Source: Faucicola mancuniensis (GTDB taxonomy: Bacteria > Pseudomonadota > Gammaproteobacteria > Pseudomonadales > Moraxellaceae). From it: a DNA stretch of 64,000 nt. The stretch lies in the NCBI RefSeq assembly GCF_046523945.1, contig NZ_CP171363.1:930001-994000 (forward strand). Reading direction: 5' to 3'. How positions within the stretch are numbered: position 1 is the stretch's first letter; each line of letters opens with the position of its first letter. Shown here one piece after another: positions 15,401-27,400 of the stretch. The notes below the pieces were generated by a model. That model ran no database searches. It had not been told where the DNA came from and worked only from the letters and a program-made list of their open reading frames with translations. The position numbers were made by a program, and so were the translations under genes.

Positions 15401-18400
15401 TCATTGACACTGTCACTTTAACCAATGATGCACCGCTTACCCATGCGCTGGCGATTGAACCACAAACCGGTAAAATCTATGTCTCAAGCGGTGATGGCAT
15501 CGAAATTTACGATCCAAAAGCGTTGGATAAAACCAAAGCTTGGCGACTTTAGCAACTATCAAGTGCGTGACTTAGCCTTTGGTCCCGATGGTCGTCTATG
15601 GGGCGTACAATGGGATGGGAAGGATATTACTGATAGCCAGTATGGTCATACCCAAATCGTCAGCTTCCCAATGACTGGTCGAGAAATCGGTCGTGCCCAG
15701 TTTGAATACAGCCTATCAGGGGTGATTGACAGTATCGCCTTTGGTCAAACCGGCAGTGAACTTGCCGGGCTACTGATAGCTGGTAGCCAAACGGACAATG
15801 TGGTGACGCAAGGTTCAGCGGTCAGTCACAGTGCCAACCTGTGGATGATTAACTTAACGACCCGTGAGCTTGTCAGCGTTGCTCAAGGGGGGACGCGCGC
15901 AGAAGCATTGGTGACCACGCAAGATGGGCGTATCTTGGTGGCGCAAACCGGGTTTGTCGATGAAGTGGCACCGATTAAAGCGCCGAAAGTCGTTACTAGC
16001 TCGATTGCGGATGGTGCGTTACTACCCTTACCAGTCAATCAAATCACAGTCAGCTTCGATCAAAGCATGTGGACAGGCAGCAATGGTCAAGACAGCCAAG
16101 ACCCAAGCAGTGTGTTAAACCCCAATAACTATCGCTTAGTCTCTGTTAGCAGTGGTAGTAGCCAAGTGATTAACCCAACGCAAGTCACGTGGGATGAAGG
16201 GTCTAAATCGGTCATTCTCACGCTGGGTAACCTCAATTCTGATCAATGGCGTTTAGAAGTGGCCTCAAACGTGGTCAGCCGTGCGAAAGTACGCCTTGAT
16301 GGCGTGTATGTGGTTGGCTTTACCACGGTAAGCGACTTGACCAATCAACTCAAAATCGACTTTAGCAACACCCGAGCCGATCGTTTAACCGGTAGTATTA
16401 GCTATGATGTGAATATCACCAACCTAGGGGTGGATAACTTAAAAGGGCCGCTCATGCTGCTCATTGACCCCGGTCAATACTTTAGCGGCAGCATCGATGG
16501 CAATGCGTTATCAGGTGCACAGCAGGGGCTATGGGTGATCGATGCCAGCGCGGCACTCAAACAATCTGGTGGCAAGCTTGCCCAGGGTCAAACCTTGAAA
16601 AATATCACAGTGACCGTGGTCAGCCCCCAAGACCTAAGTACCAGCCAAGCCGGTGGTACACTGATTAAAGCGACTTTAAGTCATCAAGTGTATGGTTTAC
16701 CGTACGCCAACCTACCGCCTACGATGGCGGCAATGACCACAACCACGGTCGTTGATAGTGCGGGTGTCTCACAAACGGTCAGTGACATCAGCACCAGCAG
16801 TGAGCTTAATGCAGCACAAATCAATCAAGCGTGGCAAGCGAACTTAGTGGCAACGGACAGTGATGGTCAAGCGTTTAGTTGGGTATTGGTGGATGCGCCA
16901 CTGGGCATGACGTTAAGCCAATCAGATCAAATCAGTACAACGAGCACAGGCGACTATCAAAATATCGCCACCTTACATTGGACCCCCACGGCGCAAGATT
17001 TAGCAGATACCAGTATCTTGGTTAAAGTCATTGATAGCCGTGGCGGCGTGGCGTTAAAACGCTTTAATATTTCGGTCACGGGCGGTAACCATGCCGTGGT
17101 CATTACCCAGCCACGCAATGTACGCTTGGGTGAAAACACCACGCTCACCTTACCGATTGGGGTCAGTGATGCCGACGGCGATGTCATTACCGTCAGCTTT
17201 AACAACTTACCCGATGGCGCGCAATACGATGCGGCAACGCGTACCTTAACGTGGACGCCAAGCTATGATCAAGCAGGTCAATACAACAACATTGAAATTA
17301 TTGCTAGTGATGGCAAAACCATCAGCAAGCAGGTGTTTAACGTTGAGGTAAGCCAAGGCTATGCCAAACCGCAGTTGCCTGCGATGCCTACCCAAAATTT
17401 ACGTGAAGGCGAAGCCTTTGGTATGCAATTGCCAGGCTTTATGCCAGGGGGGTTGGTGCAGGCCGATGGCACCACGGTCAGCCTTGAGTATTACATCAAT
17501 GTATTGCCGGCAGGGATGACACTTGATCGTCAAACCGGTTGGTTAAGCTGGACGCCGGGCTTTACCCAGCACGGTAAAACCGAGCTACCGATTCGTTTAA
17601 TTGCCACCTATCAACCAGCGGACGGCAGTCGTCCGGTCACCACCGTGGCCAGCCAAACCTTGGTACTCGATGTCGCCAATGCCAATGGCGTGCCGGTGTT
17701 TATGGACAATCAACCTTGGCAAATCATGGAAGGTCAACCGCTGCGCATTAGCACCTTTGCCATGGATCCAGACAACCCAAGCTTTACGCCCAAAGTGCGT
17801 TTCGCTGAGGGCAAACCTGCGGTTAGTGAAGATGGCACCGACGTACCGGCAACGGTTCGCTACGAGATTAAAGGCTTACCTGAGGGGGCAAGCTTTGATG
17901 CAGAAACCCTACAAATTAGCTGGACACCAACCTATCAACAAGCGGGTACTTACTATGTTGAAGTAACGGCAACCGACGATGGCGACGGTACAGGGGTGCC
18001 AGCGGTTGCTAAAATGATTGTACCGATTCAAGTGAATAATGCCAATCGTGCCCCCGTGTTTGGCAAGCTTGACAGCGTGGTGGTGAAACGCGGTGAGGCT
18101 GTCGATATCCCAGTGTCAGTCATTGACTTGGATGGTAATGACATTAACTTAGCCTTATCAGGGCTGCCACGCTTTGCCAGCTTTACTCAAACCTCGGTGG
18201 AAAATACGACCAAAGGTCGTGTGATATCAGGGGTTATTCATTTAGCGCCAAGCGCTGGCGATCGCGGCAGTTATACCATAGGCTTAACTGCCACTGATGA
18301 TGGCGATGGTGATAGCAATGCCGCTCAGCAAACCAGCACCGCATTTGTGGTCACGGTACAAAGTGAAACCGAGGCGCCTGTCATTGCGATGCCACGTCAA

Positions 18401-21400
18401 CTGATAGCTGTCGCTGGCCAAAAACTCTCAATCCCCGTGAACGTCAGTGACCTTGATCAAGACGCATTAAGCTATGTACTCCAAGGGTTACCGGCGGGTG
18501 CTAAACTGGTTCAAGGTGTGCGTTATGGGGAGGCAACCATTGAATGGACGCCAACCACTGCCCAGATTGGTCAATATAACGCCACCTTGATTGTTAAAGA
18601 CAGCGGCTTACCAGCCGCAAATTCTGGGTATGCCACACCCGAAAACCCCGTGGTCAATGTCACCAGTGTGGACTTTAGCATTCAGGTTAAAGCAAGCAAT
18701 ACCGTTCCTGGGGTGCTGAGTATCAGTGCCAATGGTCAGTTGGTGGAGGACACCAACTTAGCCGCCCCGTTGACAATTGCCGCTAAAGAGGGGGAAGCCC
18801 TCAATTTACAAGTGATTGCCCGTGATGGCGATGGTGATAGCTTATACTGGAGAGCCACTGGCTTACCCAGTGGTATGACCTTAGATAGCACGTCACAAAG
18901 TAATGGTCAAAGCACGCTAAGTTTAAACTGGCTACCAGGCAGCTTTGCGGCGCAGCTAGACAATGGTTTGGGTAAAGGTAGTTACCTAGTCACCTTAACC
19001 ACCAGTGATGGTATGGCAAGCTACGAGCGTCAAGTGCGCATTGATGTCGCCAACACCAACCAAGCCCCGGTGTTACTACCGATGCCGATGCAGCTCGTAT
19101 ATGAAGGTCAAACCTTAGGCTTTAGTGTCATGGCGCAAGATGCCGATGGGGATGCCTTGCGTTATAGCTTGGTTTACGATGACACCACCCCCAAAGACGT
19201 GCAATTTAACCCAACCACCGGTTACTTTGAATGGACACCAACGGTTAACACCGTGGATAACGCCACAGCCAAAGATAAAACCTATCAATTTACCTTTGCC
19301 GCCACAGACGGACAAGCCCGTGTGTTACGCACGGTACAAGTGCGCGTACTCGATGTTAATCGTGCGCCGACGATTAGCGCCAGCAATCATGCAGTGGTGG
19401 TGGGTGATACCTTAAGCTTGCCGATTGTAAAAGGTACCAGCCAACCCACAAAAGCGGGGATTTACCTACAAGATGCGGACGGTCAGCGGCAAACACAGGG
19501 CTTAACGGTCAGCTTTAGCCACTTACCCGAGGGGGCAGTGTATGATGCCAGCCGTGGCGTACTTGACTGGACGCCAGACCCGGTAAAATCGGGGATTATC
19601 AAGTGACCGCCACAGTCAGTGATGGTCGCAGCGAGACCTATCAAGTCTTTACCTTGCGAGCGGTTGCCGATAAAGACAGTATTCAGCCTGATATTTTAGT
19701 CAATCTCACCCCGCAAACCCCAATTCTACCAGGGCAGTTAGCGACGTCTACCATTCGTGCCCAAAGCTATGCCGCCATTGCAAGCGTGACAGTACAAGCA
19801 CGAGGCGCCGGTATCGGTGCTAGCGACTGGCAAACCGTTGAGCTTGATAATGCTGGACGCTTACGCTTAACCCCCGCTTATCCAGGGCTAGTTGAACTGC
19901 AAGTCACCGCCACCGATATTGATGGCTTTAGTCACACCACCACCGAGCGACTAAGGGTGAAAGACCCAGCCGATACAAGTGCACCGCTACTACAATGGAC
20001 AGGTGCCCTACAAGGCCTACAAGCAGGTAGTACGCCGCTGCGTATCAGTTACAGCACGGCCATCAGTGCACGGCTTCAAGATACCCAATTGATGGGTTAT
20101 CGCTTGGAGATTGCCCCATCTGTTGTGGGTCAATCCGTGCAGAGCTTGGTATGGCAAAGCTTGGGTGAAAACGATTATGCTGCCCAAGCGATAGATGCAC
20201 AAACTGCCCTTGCCACGCTGGACCCTCACACCTTGAATAACGGGGTGTATCAATTACGTCTCACCGCGTGGGATTTAGCGGGTCGTAGCACCACCCAAAT
20301 GGTTTCGCTGCTCATTGACAGCAGTGAAAAGACTCAAAGGGTTACCACCACCGACAGCCTATTTAGTGTTGGTAATCATACGCTGGCGTTAACGCGTGAG
20401 ATGATGCCGGGTAGCACGCAGCAGGATGCGGGAAATTGGCGATTACCGCTACTTGATAGCCAGCTCACCCATGACCAAGCACTTAAAGATGCGACAGGTG
20501 CTACCGCACCTTGGCGTCAGGGTACCAATGTTTGGTTACAACTGCCAACGCTGGCGAACAACGATCAAGCTGCTGTAAACTTAAGCTTTAGCTTAGGGCT
20601 TGAGCCGCTGGGAAATAATTTATACCGCCCGGTGTTTAGCCAAAGCCAAGGTTGGCAGCTCAGCGTAGGTGACTTAAATGCCCAGTCGGTGCAACTCACC
20701 TTACAAGGGGGTCGCTTATACAATGCCGCGACCGGTCTTGCTTGGGTGCCAAGCGGCTTTGTAGCGACCGATAAGGTAGGCAATCGTTACCAATTATCGG
20801 CGCAAGGTAAACTTAGCCAAGTGGTCTTTAATGACAATACCCAGTGGCTGGTATCCGACAGTGGCGTTACCTTGGTGGGCGATGCCACCCAGCAAGCCCG
20901 TGTCCAGTTGATTCGGGATGACAAGGGTCGTATTGAGCGGATTGTTGGTATGGACAGTCAAGGGCAATTACAAAGCATTGTGTATCGCTATGATGCACAA
21001 GGTCAGCTGGTGACGGCTCGAAGCCTCGTCGGCGATAGCGTCAATCAGCGGTATGGCTACCAAACCGACGGCAGTTTGCTGACAGCGCAAACGGCTGGCT
21101 ATTTAGGTGCTGCGGTGAATTGGGGCGATACCACCCAAAATACGTGGCAGGGGACTCTAACGGCAACGCCTACGTATTTAACCTTTGGGGTGCGGGAGAG
21201 TGAACTCGCTTCAACCCGTAAAGCCCCTGGTAGCACGGGCAGTGTGATTGTTGCTGTGCATAGCACGGGCAATGCCAGCGTGGGGGTTGACGGCTAAGGC
21301 ACGCATGTCTTAAGCCAGTCAACCAATGCCCAAGGGGTCACCACGACCTTAATCCGAGTCACTGAAGCAGGCTTTAAGCGACTTACCTTAACGGGCAGTG

Positions 21401-24400
21401 GGGAGACCCGCCTCGATCTGGTATTAGCGGGTGATATCAACCGTGATGGTAACATCGACGGTTTAGATTCTGCTACCTTGGAAAAAGCCTTAGCTTCTCA
21501 AGATGCGAGCTTAGACACCAACATGGATGTGAATGGGGATGGGGTCGTTAACGCCAGCGACCGTCAGGTGCTGTTTAGCAATTATGGCTTTAAAGCCAAC
21601 CAAGCCCCGGTGAATGTGTTAACCAGCGAGCAGCAACAGCAGTTTGCTAAAACCCATACCGATTTGGGTAAACAAGCAAGCCTCGATGGGGTTGCCCAAG
21701 ATTTAGAGGGCGACCAAATCTTCTGGCGCGTGGTCGGCGGCAGCCATGGGGTTGCTAGTCTCAATGCCGATGGTAAAACTTTAAGCTTTAAGCCAGAGGC
21801 TGGCTTTAGTGGTACGGCAACGGTGGTGGTACAAGCCGATGACGGCTTTAGCCGAGCAGCACCGATTGAATTAAGTTTTACTGTTAGCGATGCGAAGTTG
21901 GTACTGATTAATATTGAGCGCATTCAAGGCTTGGCCTTGGGTAGTGGCGATAAGCTGCATGTAACCGGTGATTTCGCCGATGAGAAAGGGGTTGCGCTTG
22001 CCTGCCGATTATGTGCGCTTTGTGTCCAGCAATGATAAGGTCATATCGGTAGATGCACTGGGTAATGTCCGTGCCACTGGGATGGGTCAGGCGGTGGTAA
22101 AAGTGATTGCCCGGGGTATTGAGGCGGTCAATGTGTTTAGCGTATCGGTGGAGCAGCCACAAGCCTACAGCGGGATTGAGGTAGATGTGTATCCTCTGGC
22201 GGTGAGCCTGCCAACCAATGGTCAGCGTCAGTTAAAAGTGACCGAGTATGATGGCACCCGTATTGATGCGGCTAGCAAAGGCTCAACGTATTTTATTAGT
22301 GATAGTACAATCGCAGATATTACCCCAGATGGCCTTATCATCGCCAAAAAAGCGGGTAACGCGAAAGTGTCGGTGATTAACAATGGTCGCCAGTATGATT
22401 TGGTACTACATGTGCAAGAGCCTGTCGTGGGTACGGGAAGGGTTTCGGCTGCCGATGGCGCTGTGGTAAAAGACGCTAAAGGCAATCAGTTGATGGTGGC
22501 ACCGGGGGCGTTAAAAGATGGCACGAAAGTGTCCATTAATGAGATTAGCTTGAGTGATGTGGGGATGCCGCCTCCAGGTAATGGTAAGTTAAAAACACTC
22601 GGTGCGTTCCAACTGGATATCGGCGATGGTAAATCGGAACTGCCGCTACAGCTTGCGTTAAATGCCAATGATTATGTTGACCCAACCACCGGTGAAAAGC
22701 TAAAAACGGGTACAGAGATCCATTTCTGGCGTAAAGGCGAGATTATGGATGAAAACGGCGTGATGCATGAGACTTGGTGGCTCGTCGATAATGGCTACGT
22801 TGGGGCTGATGGTGTGGCGAGAACCGCAAGTCCGCCGTATCATGGGATTATGTTTGGTGGTAGTTATTGTGCGACGGTTTCAGATTATGACCCTAACATT
22901 GGTGCAGCTCGTGTGAAAATGCCTGCAACACCAGTGCTATGGTTGCCTGGTGCTATGATGGCTACCAACTTAGTTGGTCAGATGGCTACGGTTTCAGTCA
23001 TTGGCATCTATGCTTCAATGGCTACATCTATTTACAGTATGGAATATACAATTGCAGGCACCTATAAACGACTGGTTACTAACACAGCGATTGATTTGGA
23101 CAATTTAAGACTTAATTTCCCTGATGCACCTGTGGTTAAACTTAATACACCAGTTATTAAAGGATTAGACTTTGACCCAGTTACTTACAAACTGACGCTG
23201 ACAGGTAGTGATTTTCTGCCAGCGGGTACAGTCGAAGGACAATTTGAAACCAAAATTTGGTTAGTGCCTCGTGGTGATCAGTTAGATGACTCAAGCGGTG
23301 GTGCTACCCCTGATCGTGGCTTGGTTTTCCACGGTTTTACACCTGATTCTATATCAGCAGACAAACTTGAGTTAACAATCGATCCTCATATTTCCTTGTC
23401 ACAGCATTATGTATATATCGAAAGAAAAGCTTATGTTTATGAAAATGGTGAAAGAGTTGTCAGTAAGGAATCTGTTGATAGTCCATTGGCTACAACTTGG
23501 ACAGCTGAGCCCTATAAGCATACGCTTGTTCTCAGTAGAGATAGTATCGATATTGTACAAAATGGCAATTTACCAAATCAATTTTCCTTTATTAAATCGA
23601 TTACCCAAGATGAAAATGGTCAGCCGCTAAATTTTCTAGGGGCAAGAACTGATTCAATTGCGTTTAGTGATGATGGTACGCTTGCTTTCGTTACGGCTGG
23701 GCTAAGAGATGGCAAAATTTATGTCGTTGATACCAGTATGCGCGCTATCGTTTATACCATACATCTACAGAATCAAACAGCTAATATTACAAGTCTAATG
23801 GTTAATGATGGCTGGCTATATATTGCTGAATCGGACGGTGCAGGTAGCCGATTATTACGAGTTCTTATTGATTCAACATCACCTGAGTATCTAAAAGTTC
23901 AACAAACGGTTGATATTGGTAGTCAGTTTTCATATGGCATTAGCGATATGGCTGTGAGTGCAGGTCGATATTTAGGATTAGTAACACCAAAAGCCTCTTT
24001 GAGTATCGGTAATTTTTATGGTATTCGAACCGAACAAGATAAGGGTGACGTATATGTTCTTGATTTAGAGAAAATAGATAAAAATGGCAAGCTAGATAGC
24101 AAAGGTCTATTAAAAGTTTCACCAAGCGAATTGACAAATATTAGTAGTGGTGGAGCCCCTGAATTTATCACAGCTGGGCTATTACCAGGTGAGTTTTTAG
24201 TGTCATCGGTCAAGAATACTAATCGAGGCGTGTTTGGGTTAAGCTCGGATATTGAAACAGATAATGGTGATTTAAAAGGCACTTATAAGCTTAAAGCAAC
24301 AAGTTTGAAACCTGAGAATGACCCTAAAGGCTATCGTAGCAGAGCGATATTGCAAAATATTCAACGCTCTTCAGAAACAGTATTAGCCGTGTTTAATGAT

Positions 24401-27400
24401 GAGTTATATGCTTTTGTCTCAGATTATGCGTTTAATTTCAATGATCCATCTTGGAATCAATGGACAGAAGTACCTTTAGATACTCAAGGAGCAATATGGA
24501 TACCTAAACAAATTCCGCAACCTCAAATCGGTGGCAAAATAGGTATTATAAAAGACCCGTTTGGTTATAAGGGAGAGCCACAGTATTTAGGGGCAACTTC
24601 TGCGATTAATGGTGGGGCAATAAAACGTCTTACTATGACGCAAGAGGGCATTCTGCAAGCTGATGTATGGATGTATGATGAGCCTGCACCTGATGGTTAT
24701 GGCACCACTTCAAAACATTCGGTCTTTGCATGGAATGCGTCTGCATTATTGACTGCTGCCAATGTTTCAACAAACACAAATCAGTCTAAACCGATTGATC
24801 GCAATGATATTCCGACTCGTTCGGATCCTAAGCAGGAAATTCCTGAGGCGGTGCCTAATCGTTATGATACGCCTGATGGTGCTAATGAGTATGGATGGAT
24901 CTATGGCATGGAAAACTACCATAGACCTGAGCAGGATATTGTTTCCTTAACGCCAACAGATATCCATATTCCTGCTATACCTGATTTAACAAATCAGAAC
25001 TTTGAACCAGCTGCTAACATGTCTAATTGGGCTAGGGCTTGGGCTCGCGTTGGAGCAAACTTTGCACTATTGACTAACGGCATGGTAAGTTCAATGGGAA
25101 ATGCACTTGGTTTTGAGGCAAAAAGTTATAAGCAAGAAGTTGCCAATGCTAAAGAAGTATTACGCTCATTACAATATGACAATAGCTCTTGGGAAAATGG
25201 TAATTATGGTTCCTATTTGTTTGATAGTTTACTACCGAAAATGTTTGATGGAATTGCATCATCATTTGCTGAAATTGGTACGGAAGCCATTGATGTAGGA
25301 AGTCGTATTCTTGCTGTTCACTCCACAATTCACAAGAATATACTCGATAGAATAGGCGTATTGGATGGAATTGAGTCGATTACAGGCAGTGATATTGCAA
25401 CTGAGTTGCCAGATATTGAAATTCTAAGCCGTATGGGAGAAGAAGGGTCTAAAGACAAACCTAATTATTTAGAAATGGCAAAAATCCTTGCTGGAAATTT
25501 AGCAATTGCAGCGCCTTACAAGGTTGGTATTCCATTGGCATTTGAAGGAATGGGTGAAGCTGCAATTAATGGTGATATGCAAGCTTTATTTGATAATAGT
25601 GTTGGTATGGCACTATTGGCAATTGATTATCGTTCACATACGACTGGTAAAATAGTTAAAGGGTTAAATACACTTTATAAAGAAAAAATTTATGCCAAAA
25701 ATCAGCTTATTAAAATCTCAGCTGAAGGTCGAGCGACACCTCAAGAGATTCTGATGTGGCGTAATCGAGTTTCAGAAACAGAAAAAGCCTTTCAAAGTAA
25801 ACTTGAAGAAGCTAATGCTAAGATTAAACAACAATTTCATGATATGGATAAACAGCGTGGTAATTACGAAACATCCAATACTGGTCTAAAGCAAGTTAAA
25901 GATGAAACGCCTACGATTATTAAACCATTGAAGGGTAATGGTCATCTAACCATCAAACGAGCATCACAAATTTTTTCCAAAGACTGGCACTTCTTGGATC
26001 AAGCAGTTTCTCACTCAGAGATGTTTGAAATCGCAGTATCTGATGATGTATTAATTAACTGGAAACTAGATGAAATCCATGAGCTTAATGAACTCACAAA
26101 GCAAACATTACCAGAGGGTGTGAAAGCTGAAGACATCATTTCTTTAACAATAGAAGATTTCACAGGTATCGCTGACCAAGCACATGGTATTGAAAAGCGA
26201 GTTAATATTGTTGCTGTGGATCAAAAATTCTTAACGGAGCATTTTGGTGAAGGGGTGGATGCGTCATTTAGTATTCCAGAAATTACCGATAAAAATGGTG
26301 GTACGCTTACCTATGAGCGAAACTGGAAAAATAATAGTAGTAGCCTGACGATGTATGTCAGCAAAGATTTGCTTAAAACCGAAGAAGGCTATAAGGCAAC
26401 ACTTGCTCGCTTAGAAGATACTGTCTCTAGCTATGCCTATGAACTGCTACAAGCTGGTGACAAAGGTATCGGCTATGATAAGCTAATGACGAAAGTCAAT
26501 GACAAGATGGACAAATTTGCTTACAGCGAGGACTTGAGTAATCGTCCTGAGTTCTGTTTTGTGGGTGGGACGCTGATACATACTGATAAAGGCTTGGTAC
26601 CGATTAAGGATATCAAAGTCGGGGATATGGTGCTATCTCGTGATCAGCATAATCCAGAGGATGAATTGGTTTATAAACCTGTATTACGTACAATCGTTAC
26701 AGAAAATGTGCCTGTGTTTTTTACAAAATTTAGACCTGAATCAGTAAATGCAGTTCCATTTGCTCAAAGAAATGATTTAACATTATATGCTGATTATTTA
26801 TGTACTGCTAATCACCCATTTTGGGTTCAAGATAAAGGTTGGATAACAGCGGAAAAAATAGCATTAGATGATAATGTAATACTACAAGATGGCACAACTG
26901 CATTTTGTGATGGGAATGGCGGCTTTGATGGTTATCAAGGATTAGAAGTCATCTTTAGAACAGATAAAGCAAATGTGGGCTTTATTCCAAGATTTAGTGA
27001 TTCAACCAATCATGGTCGTTTTGTCGATTTAGAGACAGGACGGACGCTATCATTCGGCAGTTATGACCCTGTTTTCCGCAAATTATTTGTTGAGGATACG
27101 CATTGGCGTAAGCGATTATTAGAACAAACGCCAGCACAATACCAAGATAATGCTGAGTTTTATGGTTTCCGCACTGGCTTTTGGCAAGATGGAGCAGGGA
27201 TAGACTGGGCAGAGGGCGAAGGTCCTGTCACGACCACAGTTTATAATATTGAGGTCGCAGATACCCACACTTATTTTGTCGGTGAGCATGGGGTATGGGT
27301 GCATAACAGTGACAACTGCTTTGAACCCACATCCAGAGGGGATGCTGTTCCTATCTTGCCAAATGGAGGCACAGGTAAAGTCTATTATACCCGTGGATTA

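Larger units (their letters stand above)
1..22571 (+). repeat. 22.57-kb direct repeat, left copy
   Basis: Matches 39885-62462 base for base apart from 25 small differences I located. The coordinate offset is 39884 at the start and 39891 at the end; the intermediate shifts (39883, 39885, 39888, 39889, 39892 and so on) are fully explained by 16 indels. Identity stops abruptly after position 22571. The left end is set by the window, so the repeat may extend further upstream. Confidence 0.97.

Noticed and set aside
1..22571. True pseudogenisation or phase variation of the giant genes
   Set aside because: The breaks are at different places in the two copies, each is intact in the other copy, and nearly all sit at two sequence motifs; only one is a homopolymer. 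Decay or phase variation would not give this pattern.
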